DNA from: Streptomyces cellulosae
GTDB lineage: Bacteria; Actinomycetota; Actinomycetes; Streptomycetales; Streptomycetaceae
DNA: 64,000 bases
Direction of reading: 5' to 3'
NCBI RefSeq assembly: GCF_000721105.1
Contig: NZ_JOEV01000002.1
Coordinates: 558,001-622,000, forward strand
Positions 24,816-34,031 of this stretch are shown here, in pieces (the stretch's first letter is position 1; every line of letters begins with the position of its first letter). The notes below the pieces were generated by a model. It saw only the letters and a list, made by a program, of their open reading frames with translations, was not told the origin of the DNA and ran no database searches. Position numbers and translations under genes: made by a program.

Positions 24816-25487
24816 ATGGCATATCAGGCAGGTGGGCAGCGGCCCGTACCGCGACCCGTCCCAGAAAGTCCCGGGGCCCAGGCCTATCTCCAGGACTACG
24901 CCGCCCTTCTGGAAGCGGTCAGCTTCCCGTCCGTCGTCATCGACCACCGCTGGGACGTCGTGCTCGCGAACACCGCTTTCGCGTCACTTTTCCGCGGTGT
25001 GGGCCCTCACCCGACGGCCATGCCGGGCGACAACCTGCTCAGGTTCGTCCTGTTCCACCCGGACGCGAGCGCGGTCCTCGCCGAGCACGAGTCGCGCTGG
25101 TGCCTGCCGATGCTGGCGCACTTCGCCGCCGCCGTGGAGCGGCACGGCCAGGACCACGGCCTGCAGGCCATCCGCCGGGACATCGCCCAGGACCCCCTCA
25201 TGGAGGCCGCCTACCGGCAGGGCTTGCCGCACTGGATCCGCGCGGTGGGCGAGCGGGCCGTCGAGCACGACGGCGCGGTCCGCCCACTGGTGCACCCCGA
25301 CCCGCGCTGGGGCGCCACCGACTGCCGGATCGTCGACGAGACCCCCCGGACCCTGAGGGAGTTGGGCTACACCCGGCTGACGCTGGTCCTGCGCCCCGTG
25401 CGCCGTCCGGCACCCGCGGCGCGCCGGACGGTACGTCCCCGCCGTACGGCGGGCCACCTCAGCGTGGTGCCCGTCCCCGAGGCCTGA
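24816..25487 (+). CDS. MmyB-like ligand-binding protein without HTH
   Basis: The 223-residue product matches the ligand-binding domain of MmyB-type regulators: VVIDHRWDVVLANTAFASLF, NLLRFVLFHPDA and an aromatic-rich region ending ELGYTRLTLVLRP. In MmyB this PAS-like fold binds a fatty acid and sits behind an XRE helix-turn-helix. Here residues 1-25 are a short proline-rich tail and no DNA-binding domain is present. The gene is divergent from the XRE/ImmA pair and could partner with it. Start is ATG 24816 (MAYQAGGQRP); the ribosome binding site is weak (GGGGTGACC). Confidence 0.75.
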   Translation: MAYQAGGQRPVPRPVPESPGAQAYLQDYAALLEAVSFPSVVIDHRWDVVLANTAFASLFRGVGPHPTAMPGDNLLRFVLFHPDASAVLAEHESRWCLPMLAHFAAAVERHGQDHGLQAIRRDIAQDPLMEAAYRQGLPHWIRAVGERAVEHDGAVRPLVHPDPRWGATDCRIVDETPRTLRELGYTRLTLVLRPVRRPAPAARRTVRPRRTAGHLSVVPVPEA

Positions 25488-25489
25488 CA

Positions 25490-25522
25490 GGCACCGCCGG
25501 CGTTCAGGTCGCCGACGGTGCC
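25490..25522 (+). terminator. Hairpin after MmyB-like gene
   Basis: Arms GGCACCGCCGGCG and CGCCGACGGTGCC (12 of 13 pairs) flank a 7-base loop, starting three bases after the stop codon. A TTGT follows but no real T-tract. It probably ends the MmyB-like transcript. Confidence 0.6.
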
Positions 25523-25762
25523 TTGTCAGCTCCCCTTGCCTGTCGGGTTCGTCCCGCGCCAGGGTGACGGCCCCCGGCGGCGGGGTCGCCCCAGTGGGGC
25601 GTAGGGAGGACCACGGGCCCTCACCACCGCAGGCGTCAGCCACCGCGCCGAGTGCTACACGGACGCCGACCGCTGCAACGCCGAAGCCGCCCGACGCCAC
25701 TGGGCCGGAGTGCCCGGCGTCCGGAGGTGGACGTCGGGCACTGTCGGACTCCGGCGGAGGGA

Positions 25763-26629
25763 TTACGCCGCGAGTTCCTTGGTGATGCGGTCGAGCATGA
25801 ACGCGGAGGACTCGCGGGCCCGTTCTTCCCAGGCGAAGACGCAGGCGGTGGCGACGCCGTCGAAGTTGAGTTCGCGGAGTGTGCCGAAGAAGGCGTTCCA
25901 GTCGACTTCGCCCTGGTCGATGTCGAGGTGCTGGTGGATGCGGGCGGGGGTGCCGGGCGGGTTGAGGATGTAGCGCAGGCCGGAGGAGCCCTTGTGGTTG
26001 AAGGAGTCGGCGATGTGGACGTGCTGGAGCTTGTCGCCGGCGTAGCGCATCATCGCCGCGATGTCGGCCTTCGGGTCCGCGCCCGAGAGGTGGAAGGAAT
26101 GGGGCGCGCAGTAGAGGTAGTTCACCCAGGGCTTGTTGATCGCGTGGACCAGGTCGACGGCGGGGGTGTTCTCCTCGCAGAAATCGTCCGGGTGTGCCTC
26201 CAGGTTGAGGGCGATGCCCTCCCGCTCGAACAGCGGCAGCAGTTCCTCCAGCGAGCGCCAGAACGCGGCCTCGCTCTCGGCGGCGCGCTCGGGACGACCG
26301 TTGAACTCGCTGTTCATCAGTGGGCATTCGAGGTCGGCGGTGATCTCGATCATCCGCTTCCAGTAGCGGACGGCCGCCTGCCGCTCGGTCTCGTCGGGTG
26401 AGGACCACTTGTACAGCGGCAGTACGGAGGAGAGCCTGACGCCGTGCGTGCGCAGGGCGTTCTTCAGTTCGGCGATGCGCTCGTCGTCCGCCCGCGGGTG
26501 GAGGAAGAACGGCATGAAGTCGTCACGTGGCGACAACTCGATGTATCCGTAGCCGAGTTCGGCCACCGTGCGGACCATCTCCTCGATGGGCAGAGCGCGG
26601 AACATGTACGGGTCGAGGGCGATCTTCAC
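25763..26629 (-). CDS. iolH: TIM-barrel sugar isomerase/epimerase, IolH-like
   Basis: The 288-residue protein is a xylose-isomerase-like TIM barrel. [18 protein letters not shown] opens it, and [30 protein letters not shown] and [10 protein letters not shown] place the metal-binding Glu, His and Asp residues. It is the last gene of the inositol operon, its GTG start overlapping the iolG stop (GTGA). IolH-type proteins are found in many iol operons, but their reaction is not firmly established; isomerisation or dehydration of an inosose derivative is expected. The long ORF upstream is a shadow over iolG. Confidence 0.85.
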   Translation of the reverse strand: MKIALDPYMFRALPIEEMVRTVAELGYGYIELSPRDDFMPFFLHPRADDERIAELKNALRTHGVRLSSVLPLYKWSSPDETERQAAVRYWKRMIEITADLECPLMNSEFNGRPERAAESEAAFWRSLEELLPLFEREGIALNLEAHPDDFCEENTPAVDLVHAINKPWVNYLYCAPHSFHLSGADPKADIAAMMRYAGDKLQHVHIADSFNHKGSSGLRYILNPPGTPARIHQHLDIDQGEVDWNAFFGTLRELNFDGVATACVFAWEERARESSAFMLDRITKELAA

Positions 26630-27642
26630 GCGGCACCTCCGTAGAAGGCGGGACGGGGCTTGAGGTCGGTGGCGACGACGAGGCCCGACTCCAGGGCCTC
26701 GACGGTCGCGCCAGTGATGACGGTGGCCGCGTAGCCGTCCCAGGCCGACGGGCCCGTGGGTGCGTTGCCGGCCGTCAGGTTCGCGATCCACTCGCGGAAC
26801 TCCGTGTCGAAGGCGTCCGCGAACCGGCCCACCCAGTCCGTCAGGACCTCCGTGCTGTGCTGACCGGCGCTGCGCAGGCCGACCGTGGCCGGGTCGGGCA
26901 GCCGGACCAGCCCCTCCTCGCCGACGGCCTCGCACTGGATGTCGTAGCCGTACTGGCAGTTGACGAAGACCTCCAGATCGATGCGGACGCCCTTGGCGGT
27001 CTCGAAGAGCATGATCTGCGGGTCCTTGAGGTGCTCGAACCGCTTGTTCGTGGCGCGCGGGGTGATCACCTGGCTGGAGATGATCTCGTCGTCGAGCAGC
27101 CAGCGCAGTACGTCCACCTCGTGCACCGCCGTGTCCAGGGCGGCCATGGAGGACGTGTACGACTCGGGAACGGTCGGGTTGCGGTGGGCGCAGTGCACGA
27201 TCAGCGGCTCGCCGATCCGGCCGGAGTCGATGACCTGCTTCATCTTCCGGTAGCCGGCGTCGTAGCGGCGCATGAAGCCGACCTGGACCAGCCGGCGGCC
27301 GTGCGCCGTCTCGGCCTCGACGATCTCCAGGCAGTCCTCGGCGGTCGTGGCCAGCGGCTTCTCGCAGAAGACCGGTTTCCCGGCGGCTATCGCGTTCAGC
27401 ACGTGCTCGGCATGGGTCGGGCCCCAGGACGTCACGAGGACGGCGTCGACGTCGTCCGCCGCGATCAGGGCAGCGCCATCGGGCAGCACCCGGGCGCCGA
27501 CCGGCGCCGCTGCCTCCTCGGCGCGGGTGGAGTCGAGGTCGGTGACCGCGGTGACGCGGGCGCCTGTGACGGTGTCGGTGAGGCGCCGGATGTGCTCCTT
27601 GCCGATCCAGCCGGCGCCGATGACCCCTACACGTACAGTCAT
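26626..27642 (-). CDS. iolG: Gfo/Idh/MocA dehydrogenase, inositol 2-dehydrogenase-like
   Basis: The 338-residue enzyme has [14 protein letters not shown] (NAD-binding glycine motif), [17 protein letters not shown] (the EKP motif with catalytic Lys) and [16 protein letters not shown] (Asp and His of the active site). It would oxidise myo-inositol, or an isomer, to scyllo-inosose with NAD+, the first catabolic step. It shares an ATGA overlap with the transporter gene upstream and a GTGA with iolH. Position inside a complete iol operon supports the call; scyllo- or D-chiro-inositol specificity cannot be excluded. Confidence 0.9.
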   Translation of the reverse strand: MTVRVGVIGAGWIGKEHIRRLTDTVTGARVTAVTDLDSTRAEEAAAPVGARVLPDGAALIAADDVDAVLVTSWGPTHAEHVLNAIAAGKPVFCEKPLATTAEDCLEIVEAETAHGRRLVQVGFMRRYDAGYRKMKQVIDSGRIGEPLIVHCAHRNPTVPESYTSSMAALDTAVHEVDVLRWLLDDEIISSQVITPRATNKRFEHLKDPQIMLFETAKGVRIDLEVFVNCQYGYDIQCEAVGEEGLVRLPDPATVGLRSAGQHSTEVLTDWVGRFADAFDTEFREWIANLTAGNAPTGPSAWDGYAATVITGATVEALESGLVVATDLKPRPAFYGGAA

Positions 27643-29084
27643 GATCGTTTCCTAACTGGGTCCGACTGGGAGAAGCGCGCCCGGAGTTCGGCTTCGAGGG
27701 TTTCGAGGGTGCGGCCCTTGGTCTCGGGGACGTAGAGCTTCACGAAGGTGAGCGAGAGGACGCCCGCCACGACGAAGAGGAAGAAGGTGTTGGAGATTCC
27801 GATCCCGGAGACCAGCAACGGGAAGACCAGGCCGATCGCGAAGTTGGTCAGCCACAGCACCACCGCCGCGACACCCATGCCGAAGCCGCGCATCCGCATG
27901 GGGAAGATCTCCGAGAGCATCAGCCAGGTCACCGGGGAGATCGCGCCCTGCTGGAAGGCGAGGAAGGTGACCGTCATCGCGAGCACGGCGTACGCCCGGC
28001 CGTCGCCGGACGGCAGCGTCAGCGAGAACACACCGATCAACAACAAGGCTGCCGTGGTACCGATCTGGCCGGTCATCAGCATCGGCCGACGGGGCACGCG
28101 GCCCAGCAGCCAGATGCCGACGAAGGTGGCCAGTACCGAGATGACGCCGTTGGCGATGTTGGCGGTCAGCGCGCTGTCGGCGGCGAAGCCTGCGTCGGTG
28201 AGGATCTGGGTGCCGTAGTACATGATCGTGTTGACGCCGGTGATCTGCTGCACGATCGCGATGCCGAAGCCGATGAACATCAGCTTGCGCAACCACGGCG
28301 TGGAGCGCATGTCCTGCCAGCCGCCGAGCCTCTCCTGCTCCTCCTTGACCGCGAGCGCGGAGACCTCGGCGAGCTCGGCGTTGGCCCGCTGCTGGGAGCG
28401 CACCTGCTTGAGCACGTCGAGAGCCTCGGTGAAGCGGGTCTGGGAGGCCAGCCAGCGCGGGCTCTCCGGCATCACCAGCATGCCGAACCACAGCACCACG
28501 GCCGGGATCGTGGCGAGCACGAGCATCCAGCGCCACACCCCGCCGGACTCGCCGCCGACCTGGGCGATGATCGCGTTGGAGGTGAAGGCCAGCAACTGCC
28601 CGCTGACCACCATCAGTTCGTTACGGGTGACCAGCGCGCCGCGCCGCTCGGCGGGGGAGACCTCCGCGAGGTAGACGGGCACGGTCACCGAGGCGCCGCC
28701 GACCGCGAGGCCGAGCACGAACCGGGCCACCACCATGACCGCGACGTTCGGCGCGAGTGTGCAGCCCAGCGCGCCGACGAAGAAGATCACGGCGAGGGTG
28801 AGGATCGTACGGCGCCGTCCTCGCGCGTCCGAGAGCCGGCCACCGGTGATCGCGCCCAGCGCCGCGCCGAGGAGCAGTGAGCTGGTGACCATGCCTTCGG
28901 TGACCGCGGTCAGACCGAGGTCGTCCGTCATGTACGGCAGGGCGCCGTTGATGACGCCGGTGTCGTAGCCGAAGAGCAGGCCGCCGAAGGTGGCGATGAC
29001 GGTGATGACGCGCAGCCGCCGGGAGACGGCGGGCGGGGCATCGTTCGTGCGGGTTGGGGCCTGAGTCGCGTCCCTGACGTCCAT
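27639..29084 (-). CDS. iolT: MFS sugar/inositol transporter (IolT-like)
   Basis: This 481-residue protein is a twelve-span sugar porter. The family signatures are in place: [19 protein letters not shown] in the first segment, [38 protein letters not shown] and FVPETKG-like [10 protein letters not shown] at the end. IolT-type proteins import myo-inositol with protons. The gene lies between iolE and iolG in one operon and has an ideal AGGAGG site. Because an ABC importer seems to share the same operator, the strain may take up inositol by two routes. Confidence 0.92.
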   Translation of the reverse strand: MDVRDATQAPTRTNDAPPAVSRRLRVITVIATFGGLLFGYDTGVINGALPYMTDDLGLTAVTEGMVTSSLLLGAALGAITGGRLSDARGRRRTILTLAVIFFVGALGCTLAPNVAVMVVARFVLGLAVGGASVTVPVYLAEVSPAERRGALVTRNELMVVSGQLLAFTSNAIIAQVGGESGGVWRWMLVLATIPAVVLWFGMLVMPESPRWLASQTRFTEALDVLKQVRSQQRANAELAEVSALAVKEEQERLGGWQDMRSTPWLRKLMFIGFGIAIVQQITGVNTIMYYGTQILTDAGFAADSALTANIANGVISVLATFVGIWLLGRVPRRPMLMTGQIGTTAALLLIGVFSLTLPSGDGRAYAVLAMTVTFLAFQQGAISPVTWLMLSEIFPMRMRGFGMGVAAVVLWLTNFAIGLVFPLLVSGIGISNTFFLFVVAGVLSLTFVKLYVPETKGRTLETLEAELRARFSQSDPVRKRS

Positions 29085-29092
29085 GGCGCCTC

Positions 29093-30043
29093 CTAGCGGT
29101 CGAGGTTCGGGCGTCGGGTACCCGTCAGCCCGCAGCCAGCCAGGTGCTCACGCGTGCTGACCGCGATGGGCAGCGGTACCTCGGGAGCGCACGGGTACAG
29201 GTCCTGCTCGACGATCACGAACAACTCGGCATCCGCCTCGGCCAGTTCGGCCACCACGTCGGCCGGGTTCGGCACACCGTCCGGGGGCGACACACAAACT
29301 CCGCGCTTGACGGCGTCGCCGAACGACAGGTCCTCGGCCGCCACTTGGGCCAGCACCGCCGGATCCATCTGCTTGATGTGCACGTAGCCGACGCGCTCGC
29401 CGAAGCGGCGGATCAGGTCGAGGTTGTCACCACCGCCGTAGGCCACGTGCCCGGTGTCCAGGCAGAGGTTGGTGTAGCGGGAGTCCGACTCGTTCAGCAG
29501 CCGTTCGATCTCCGGCTGGGTCTGGATGTGGCTGTCGGCGTGCGGGTGGATGACGAGGCGTACGTCGTACTCGTCGAGGAGCAGCTTGCCGAGCCGGTCG
29601 GCGGCCTTGCCGAAGCCGGCCCACTGCTCGGCGGTCAGCTCCGGCGACTCCGTGAACGCGCCGCTCTTCTCGGCCCGGTACATCGGCGGGATCAGGACCA
29701 GATGGTGGGCGCCCGCGGCAGCCGTCAGCGTGGCGACCTGGCGGACGTGGGTGAGCATGTCGTCCCAGGCTTCCGGCCGGTGCAGTGCGCCGAAGGCGGT
29801 GCCGCCGGAGACCTGGAGCCCACGGGCGTCCAGCTCGGCCTTCAGCCGCTGCGGGTCGGTGGGGAGGTAGCCGTACGGTCCGAGTTCCAGCCACTGGTAC
29901 CCGGCCGCGGCCAACTCGTCGAGGAAGCGGGTGTACGACACCTGGTGCTCGTCCTCGGGGAACCAGATGCCCCAGGAGTCGGGGGCGGAGCCCAGGCACA
30001 GGTTGCCGGCGGTGGTGCGGAGCGGGGATGGCGCCGTTGCCAT
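29093..30043 (-). CDS. iolE: 2-keto-myo-inositol dehydratase (IolE)
   Basis: The 316-residue TIM-barrel enzyme starts LCLGSAPDSWGIWFPEDEHQ; GSAPDSWG is the IolE hallmark. WLELGPYGYLPTD, IHPHADSHIQTQ and CLDTGHVAYGGGDN carry the metal ligands. It dehydrates scyllo-inosose to the trihydroxycyclohexane-dione that IolD opens. The gene follows mmsA/iolA by 35 bases and precedes the transporter by 8. ATG with GAAGGA site. Confidence 0.92.
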   Translation of the reverse strand: MATAPSPLRTTAGNLCLGSAPDSWGIWFPEDEHQVSYTRFLDELAAAGYQWLELGPYGYLPTDPQRLKAELDARGLQVSGGTAFGALHRPEAWDDMLTHVRQVATLTAAAGAHHLVLIPPMYRAEKSGAFTESPELTAEQWAGFGKAADRLGKLLLDEYDVRLVIHPHADSHIQTQPEIERLLNESDSRYTNLCLDTGHVAYGGGDNLDLIRRFGERVGYVHIKQMDPAVLAQVAAEDLSFGDAVKRGVCVSPPDGVPNPADVVAELAEADAELFVIVEQDLYPCAPEVPLPIAVSTREHLAGCGLTGTRRPNLDR

Positions 30044-30078
30044 GGCGTGTCCTTCGGGGGGAGGGGGGAGGGACGGGG

Positions 30079-31575
30079 TCAGTTGGAGGTGGGGAAGTCG
30101 AAGCCGGCGGCGATGTTCTGGGTCTGCCGGGGCCAGCGGGTGGTGACGACCTTGGGGCGGGTGTAGAAGCGGATGCCTTCGGGGCCGTGGATGGGGTTGT
30201 CGCCGATGAGGGAGTCCTTCCAGCCGCCGAAGGAGTAGTACGACATCGGGACGGGGACGGGCACGTTGATGCCGATCATGCCGACGTGGATGGTGCGCTG
30301 GAATCGGCGGGCGGCCTCGCCGGAGGCGGTGAACAGGGCGGTGCCGTTGCCGTAGGGGTTGGCGTTGATCAACGCGATCGCTTCGTCGAGGGACTCGGCG
30401 CGCACGATGGCCAGGACCGGCCCGAACAACTCCTCCTTGTAGGCGTCCATCTCGGCGGTGACGTGGTCGAGCAGGGACGGGCCCGTGAAGAAGCCCTCCT
30501 CGTGGCCGTCGACCTTCAGCCCACGCCCGTCGACGACGACGGTGGCGCCCTGGGCGGCGGCGGTGCCGACCGCCTTGTCGACACGTTCCCGTGCGGCCTT
30601 GGTGACCAGCGGGCCCATCTCCGTGCCGGGCACGTCACCGGGGCCGACCTTCACCTCGCGGGCCTTGCGCTCCAGGACCTCGACCAGGCCGTCCGCCGCG
30701 TCGCCGACGGCGACGGCCACCGAGACGGCCATGCAGCGTTCGCCCGCGGAGCCGTAGGCGCCGGCCGTGATGTGGTTGGCGGCGAACTCCAGGTCCGCGT
30801 CCGGGAGAACGACGGCGTGGTTCTTGGCGCCGCCGAGGGCCTGCACTCGCTTGCCGTGCGCAGTGGCCTGCTCGTGCACGTACTTGGCGATCGGCGTCGA
30901 TCCGACGAAGGAGACGGCCTCGATGCCGGGGTGGGTCAGGATCGCGTCGACCGCGTCCTTGCCGCCGTGCACGACGTTGAAGACGCCGTCCGGGAGACCT
31001 GCCCTCTTGTACAGCTCGGCGACGAAGTTTGCGGCGGAGGGGTCGCGCTCGGAGGGCTTGAGGATGAACGTGTTGCCGGTGGCGATGGCGATGGGGTGCA
31101 TCCACAGCGGGACCATCGCGGGGAAGTTGAAGGGGGTGATGCCCGCCACCACACCGAGCGGCTGGCGGAAGTTGTGCACGTCCACGCCACGCGAGACCTG
31201 GTCGGAGAAGCTGCCCTTGAGGACGTCGCCGAGGCCGCAGGCGAACTCGACGACCTCACGGCCGCGGGTGATCTCGCCGCGCGCGTCGTCGACGGTCTTG
31301 CCGTGTTCGGCGGAGATGATCCGGCCGAGTTCTTCCTCGTGCTCGACGAGGAGCTGGCGGAAGGCGAACATGACCTGGGTGCGCTGGGTGAGGGACGACT
31401 CCGACCAGGTCTCGAAGGCGCGGGAGGCTGCCTGGACCGCCGTGTCGACGTCGGTGGCGCCGCCGAGGACCACCTGGGCCTGCTCCAGTCCGGTGGCCGG
31501 GTTGAACACCGGCTGGGCGTCGGAGGCGGAGCCCGGGGTGAGGGAGCCGTTGATCCAGTGCTCGATGGTCTTCAC
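30079..31575 (-). CDS. iolA: CoA-acylating methylmalonate-semialdehyde dehydrogenase
   Basis: The 498-residue aldehyde dehydrogenase contains VAGITPFNFPAMVPLWM, FVGSTPIAKYV and GSAGERCMAVSVAVA, where the Cys is catalytic; PFNF and the GERCMA context are typical for MmsA/IolA. In inositol catabolism it converts malonate semialdehyde to acetyl-CoA and CO2, and it also serves valine breakdown. GTG start with AAAGGAAA. It lies 30 bases after iolD. mmsA would be an equally valid symbol. Confidence 0.93.
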   Translation of the reverse strand: MKTIEHWINGSLTPGSASDAQPVFNPATGLEQAQVVLGGATDVDTAVQAASRAFETWSESSLTQRTQVMFAFRQLLVEHEEELGRIISAEHGKTVDDARGEITRGREVVEFACGLGDVLKGSFSDQVSRGVDVHNFRQPLGVVAGITPFNFPAMVPLWMHPIAIATGNTFILKPSERDPSAANFVAELYKRAGLPDGVFNVVHGGKDAVDAILTHPGIEAVSFVGSTPIAKYVHEQATAHGKRVQALGGAKNHAVVLPDADLEFAANHITAGAYGSAGERCMAVSVAVAVGDAADGLVEVLERKAREVKVGPGDVPGTEMGPLVTKAARERVDKAVGTAAAQGATVVVDGRGLKVDGHEEGFFTGPSLLDHVTAEMDAYKEELFGPVLAIVRAESLDEAIALINANPYGNGTALFTASGEAARRFQRTIHVGMIGINVPVPVPMSYYSFGGWKDSLIGDNPIHGPEGIRFYTRPKVVTTRWPRQTQNIAAGFDFPTSN

Positions 31576-31605
31576 GGTGCGGGTTTCCTTTGCGGGGACG
31601 GGGTC

Positions 31606-33483
31606 TTACAGGTAGTGGCGCTGGGTCTGCTTGTGGCCGGCGTAGGTCTCGTAGGCGGCCTGGGTGGTGCCGAGGGCGGAGACCTCACTGACCGGCACGT
31701 CCCACCAGCCGTGGCCGGGCGGGTTGGGCCCGTAGAGGTCGGTCTCGACATGCACGACGGTGGTGCGGCTCGACGCCCTGGCCTTCTCCATCGCGGTACG
31801 GAAGTCCTCGACGGTGGCGGCGTGCAGCACGTCGGCGCCGAGCGATGAGGCGTTGGCAGCCAGGTCGACAGGGAGGACGTCGCCGTCGAGCTGACCTGAA
31901 TCGCCGTTGCGGTAGCGGTACTTGGTGCCGAAGCGCTGTGAGCCGAGCGACTCCGACAGGGCGCCGATGGAGGCGAAGCCATGGTTCTGGACCAGGACGA
32001 TGATGACCTTCAGGCCTTCGGAGATCATGGTCACGATCTCCTGCGCCATCATCAGATACGAGCCGTCACCGACCAGGACGACGACCTCGCGGGAGGGGTC
32101 GGCCATCTTGACGCCGACGCCGGCAGCGACCTCGTAGCCCATGCAGGAGTAGGCGTATTCGACGTGGTAGGCCTTGGGGTCCCGGGCCCGCCACAGCTGC
32201 TGCAGGTCGCCGGGCATCGAGCCGGCCGCGTTGATGACCACGGCGCGGTCGTCGAGCACGGAGTTGAGCGCGCCGAGGATCTCGGTCTGGGCAGGCAGCG
32301 GGCCGTGGCCGATGGTGAAGCACCGGTCCTCGATCTCCCTTGTGCGGGCGATGAGGTCGCGGGTGCGTTCGCGGTACGACGGGTCGACCTCCCAGTCCGT
32401 GAGCGCGCCGGCGAGGGCCTGGATGCCCAGCCGGGCGTCGGCGACCAGTGGTTCGGCGGAGTGCTTGACGGCGTCCAGGCGGGCGACGTTGAGGTTGACG
32501 AAGGTGACGTCGGGGTCGGCGAAGACGGTGTGGCTGGCGGTGGTGAAGTCCGAGTAGCGGGTGCCGATGCCGAGGACGACGTCGGCTTCCTTCGCGAGCT
32601 CGTTCGCCGCGTATGCGCCGGTGGAGCCCAGGCCGCCGACCGCGGAGGGGTGGTCCCAGGGGACGGCGCCCTTGCCGGCGTGGGTGTCGGCGACCGGGAT
32701 GCCGGTGGCCTCGGCGAACGCCCGCAGGGCGGTCTCGGCACCGGAGTACACCGCCCCGCCACCGGCCACGATCAGCGGCTTCTTCGCGTTGCGGAGCAGG
32801 CGGGCGGCGCGCTCGATCGCGGCCGGTTCCGGCACCGGGCGGCCGACGTGCCATACCCGCCGCCGGAAGAAGGAGAGGGGCCAGTCGTGGGCCTCGGCCT
32901 GCACGTCCTGCGGCAGCGCCAGCGTCACTGCGCCGGTCTCCGCCGGGTCGGTCAGCACCCGCATCGCTGCCAGCGCGGCCGGGATCAGCTGCTCGGGGCG
33001 CGAGACGCGGTCGAAGTACTTCGACACGGCGCGGAAGGCGTCGTTGACGGTGACGTCGCCGCCGCGGGTGTCCTCCAGCTGCTGCAGCACCGGGTCGGCG
33101 GCACGGGTGGCGAACATGTCGGACGGCAGCAGCAGCACCGGGATCCGGTTGGTGGTGGCCAGCGCCGCGCCGGTGATCATGTTGGTGGAGCCGGGGCCGG
33201 TCGAGGCTGTGCAGGCGAAGGTGGCCAGCCGGTCGCGCATTTTCGCGTAGGCGACCGAGGCGTGCACCATGCCCTGCTCATTGCGGGCCAGGTAGTAGGG
33301 CAGGTCCGCCTCGCCGGTGGTGGCTGCCTGCAGAAGCGCCTGCCCGATCCCGGCCACGTTGCCGTGGCCGAAGATGCCCCACACCCCGGGGACGAGGCGC
33401 TGTTCCTGGCCGTCACGCTCGCTGTACTGATGCGCGAGGAAGCGCACCAGGGCCTGCGCGGTGGTGAGTCGGACGGTGTTCAT
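31606..33483 (-). CDS. iolD: 3D-(3,5/4)-trihydroxycyclohexane-1,2-dione hydrolase (IolD)
   Basis: The 625-residue protein is a thiamine-diphosphate enzyme. VPGVWGIFGHGNVAGIGQALL is the IolD N terminus. GPGSTNMITGAALA and VVVLVGDGSYLMMAQEI with a later Asn-rich VQNHGFASIG form the ThDP/Mg site. It hydrolyses the cyclic dione to 5-deoxy-glucuronate. Its ATG overlaps the iolB stop (ATGA), so the two are coupled. Full length and intact. Confidence 0.94.
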   Translation of the reverse strand: MNTVRLTTAQALVRFLAHQYSERDGQEQRLVPGVWGIFGHGNVAGIGQALLQAATTGEADLPYYLARNEQGMVHASVAYAKMRDRLATFACTASTGPGSTNMITGAALATTNRIPVLLLPSDMFATRAADPVLQQLEDTRGGDVTVNDAFRAVSKYFDRVSRPEQLIPAALAAMRVLTDPAETGAVTLALPQDVQAEAHDWPLSFFRRRVWHVGRPVPEPAAIERAARLLRNAKKPLIVAGGGAVYSGAETALRAFAEATGIPVADTHAGKGAVPWDHPSAVGGLGSTGAYAANELAKEADVVLGIGTRYSDFTTASHTVFADPDVTFVNLNVARLDAVKHSAEPLVADARLGIQALAGALTDWEVDPSYRERTRDLIARTREIEDRCFTIGHGPLPAQTEILGALNSVLDDRAVVINAAGSMPGDLQQLWRARDPKAYHVEYAYSCMGYEVAAGVGVKMADPSREVVVLVGDGSYLMMAQEIVTMISEGLKVIIVLVQNHGFASIGALSESLGSQRFGTKYRYRNGDSGQLDGDVLPVDLAANASSLGADVLHAATVEDFRTAMEKARASSRTTVVHVETDLYGPNPPGHGWWDVPVSEVSALGTTQAAYETYAGHKQTQRHYL

Positions 33484-34031
33484 CGCTGCGTGAGTCCTTC
33501 GAAGGGGAGCCGGTCGTCGATGTCCTGGGACTCCCAGGTGGTGCGGACCCAGCCGTGGGCGGGGTCGTCGCAGATCAGCCAGGCGCGGTCCTGGCCCGGG
33601 CCGGCCATGACGTGCCGGGAGCAGGCGCCGGCGCCGCGCAGCTCGACGGGGACGGCCTCCTTGGGCCCGTACCGAGCGGAGAGTGAGCTCCGTTCGGTAC
33701 GGGCGGAGGGCAGCGCGAACAGACCTCCCTGCGCGCTGCTGATCAGGGCCGCCGACTCGGGCGGCAGATGGGCGAAGTCAGTGACCGAGGCGAACACGCC
33801 TGTCCTGCCTTCGAGTTCGAAGGACGTACCGTCCGTGGTGACGGTGCAGGAGCCGGTCAGCGGCAGGACCAGGAACTCGGAGTCGTGGGTGGACAGGGCG
33901 TGTGCCTCGCCCGGCTGCAGGGTCAGGATCCTGAGGCCGGCGTAGCCCCAGCCCGCCGACTCGGGCGTGACCAGGACGTCGTAGGGCCCGTCGGCCGAAG
34001 TGTCCCTGGGCAGGTGGTATTTGTTGCTCAC
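33480..34031 (-). CDS. iolB: 5-deoxy-glucuronate isomerase, internally deleted (IolB)
   Basis: The frame is open but the product is only 183 residues, whereas IolB is usually about 270-300. Residues 1-139 match the first cupin half (KYHLPRDTSADGPY, RTGVFASVTDFAHLPPES, YGPKEAVPVELRGAGACSR). At codon 139-141 (near base 33612) the text jumps straight to HVMAGPGQDRAWLICDDPAHGW, which is the C-terminal end of the family. About 110 residues are therefore missing, including the GNWSSYPPHKHD region that binds the metal in known IolB. The GTG start is fixed by a GTGA overlap. Activity is doubtful unless another isomerase helps. Confidence 0.88.
   Translation of the reverse strand: MSNKYHLPRDTSADGPYDVLVTPESAGWGYAGLRILTLQPGEAHALSTHDSEFLVLPLTGSCTVTTDGTSFELEGRTGVFASVTDFAHLPPESAALISSAQGGLFALPSARTERSSLSARYGPKEAVPVELRGAGACSRHVMAGPGQDRAWLICDDPAHGWVRTTWESQDIDDRLPFEGLTQR

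Noticed and set aside
25523..25762. Possible gene remnant containing HRAECYTDADRCNAEAARRH
   Set aside because: Third positions look coding-like for about 30 codons, but there is no start, motif or second half; too little for a call.
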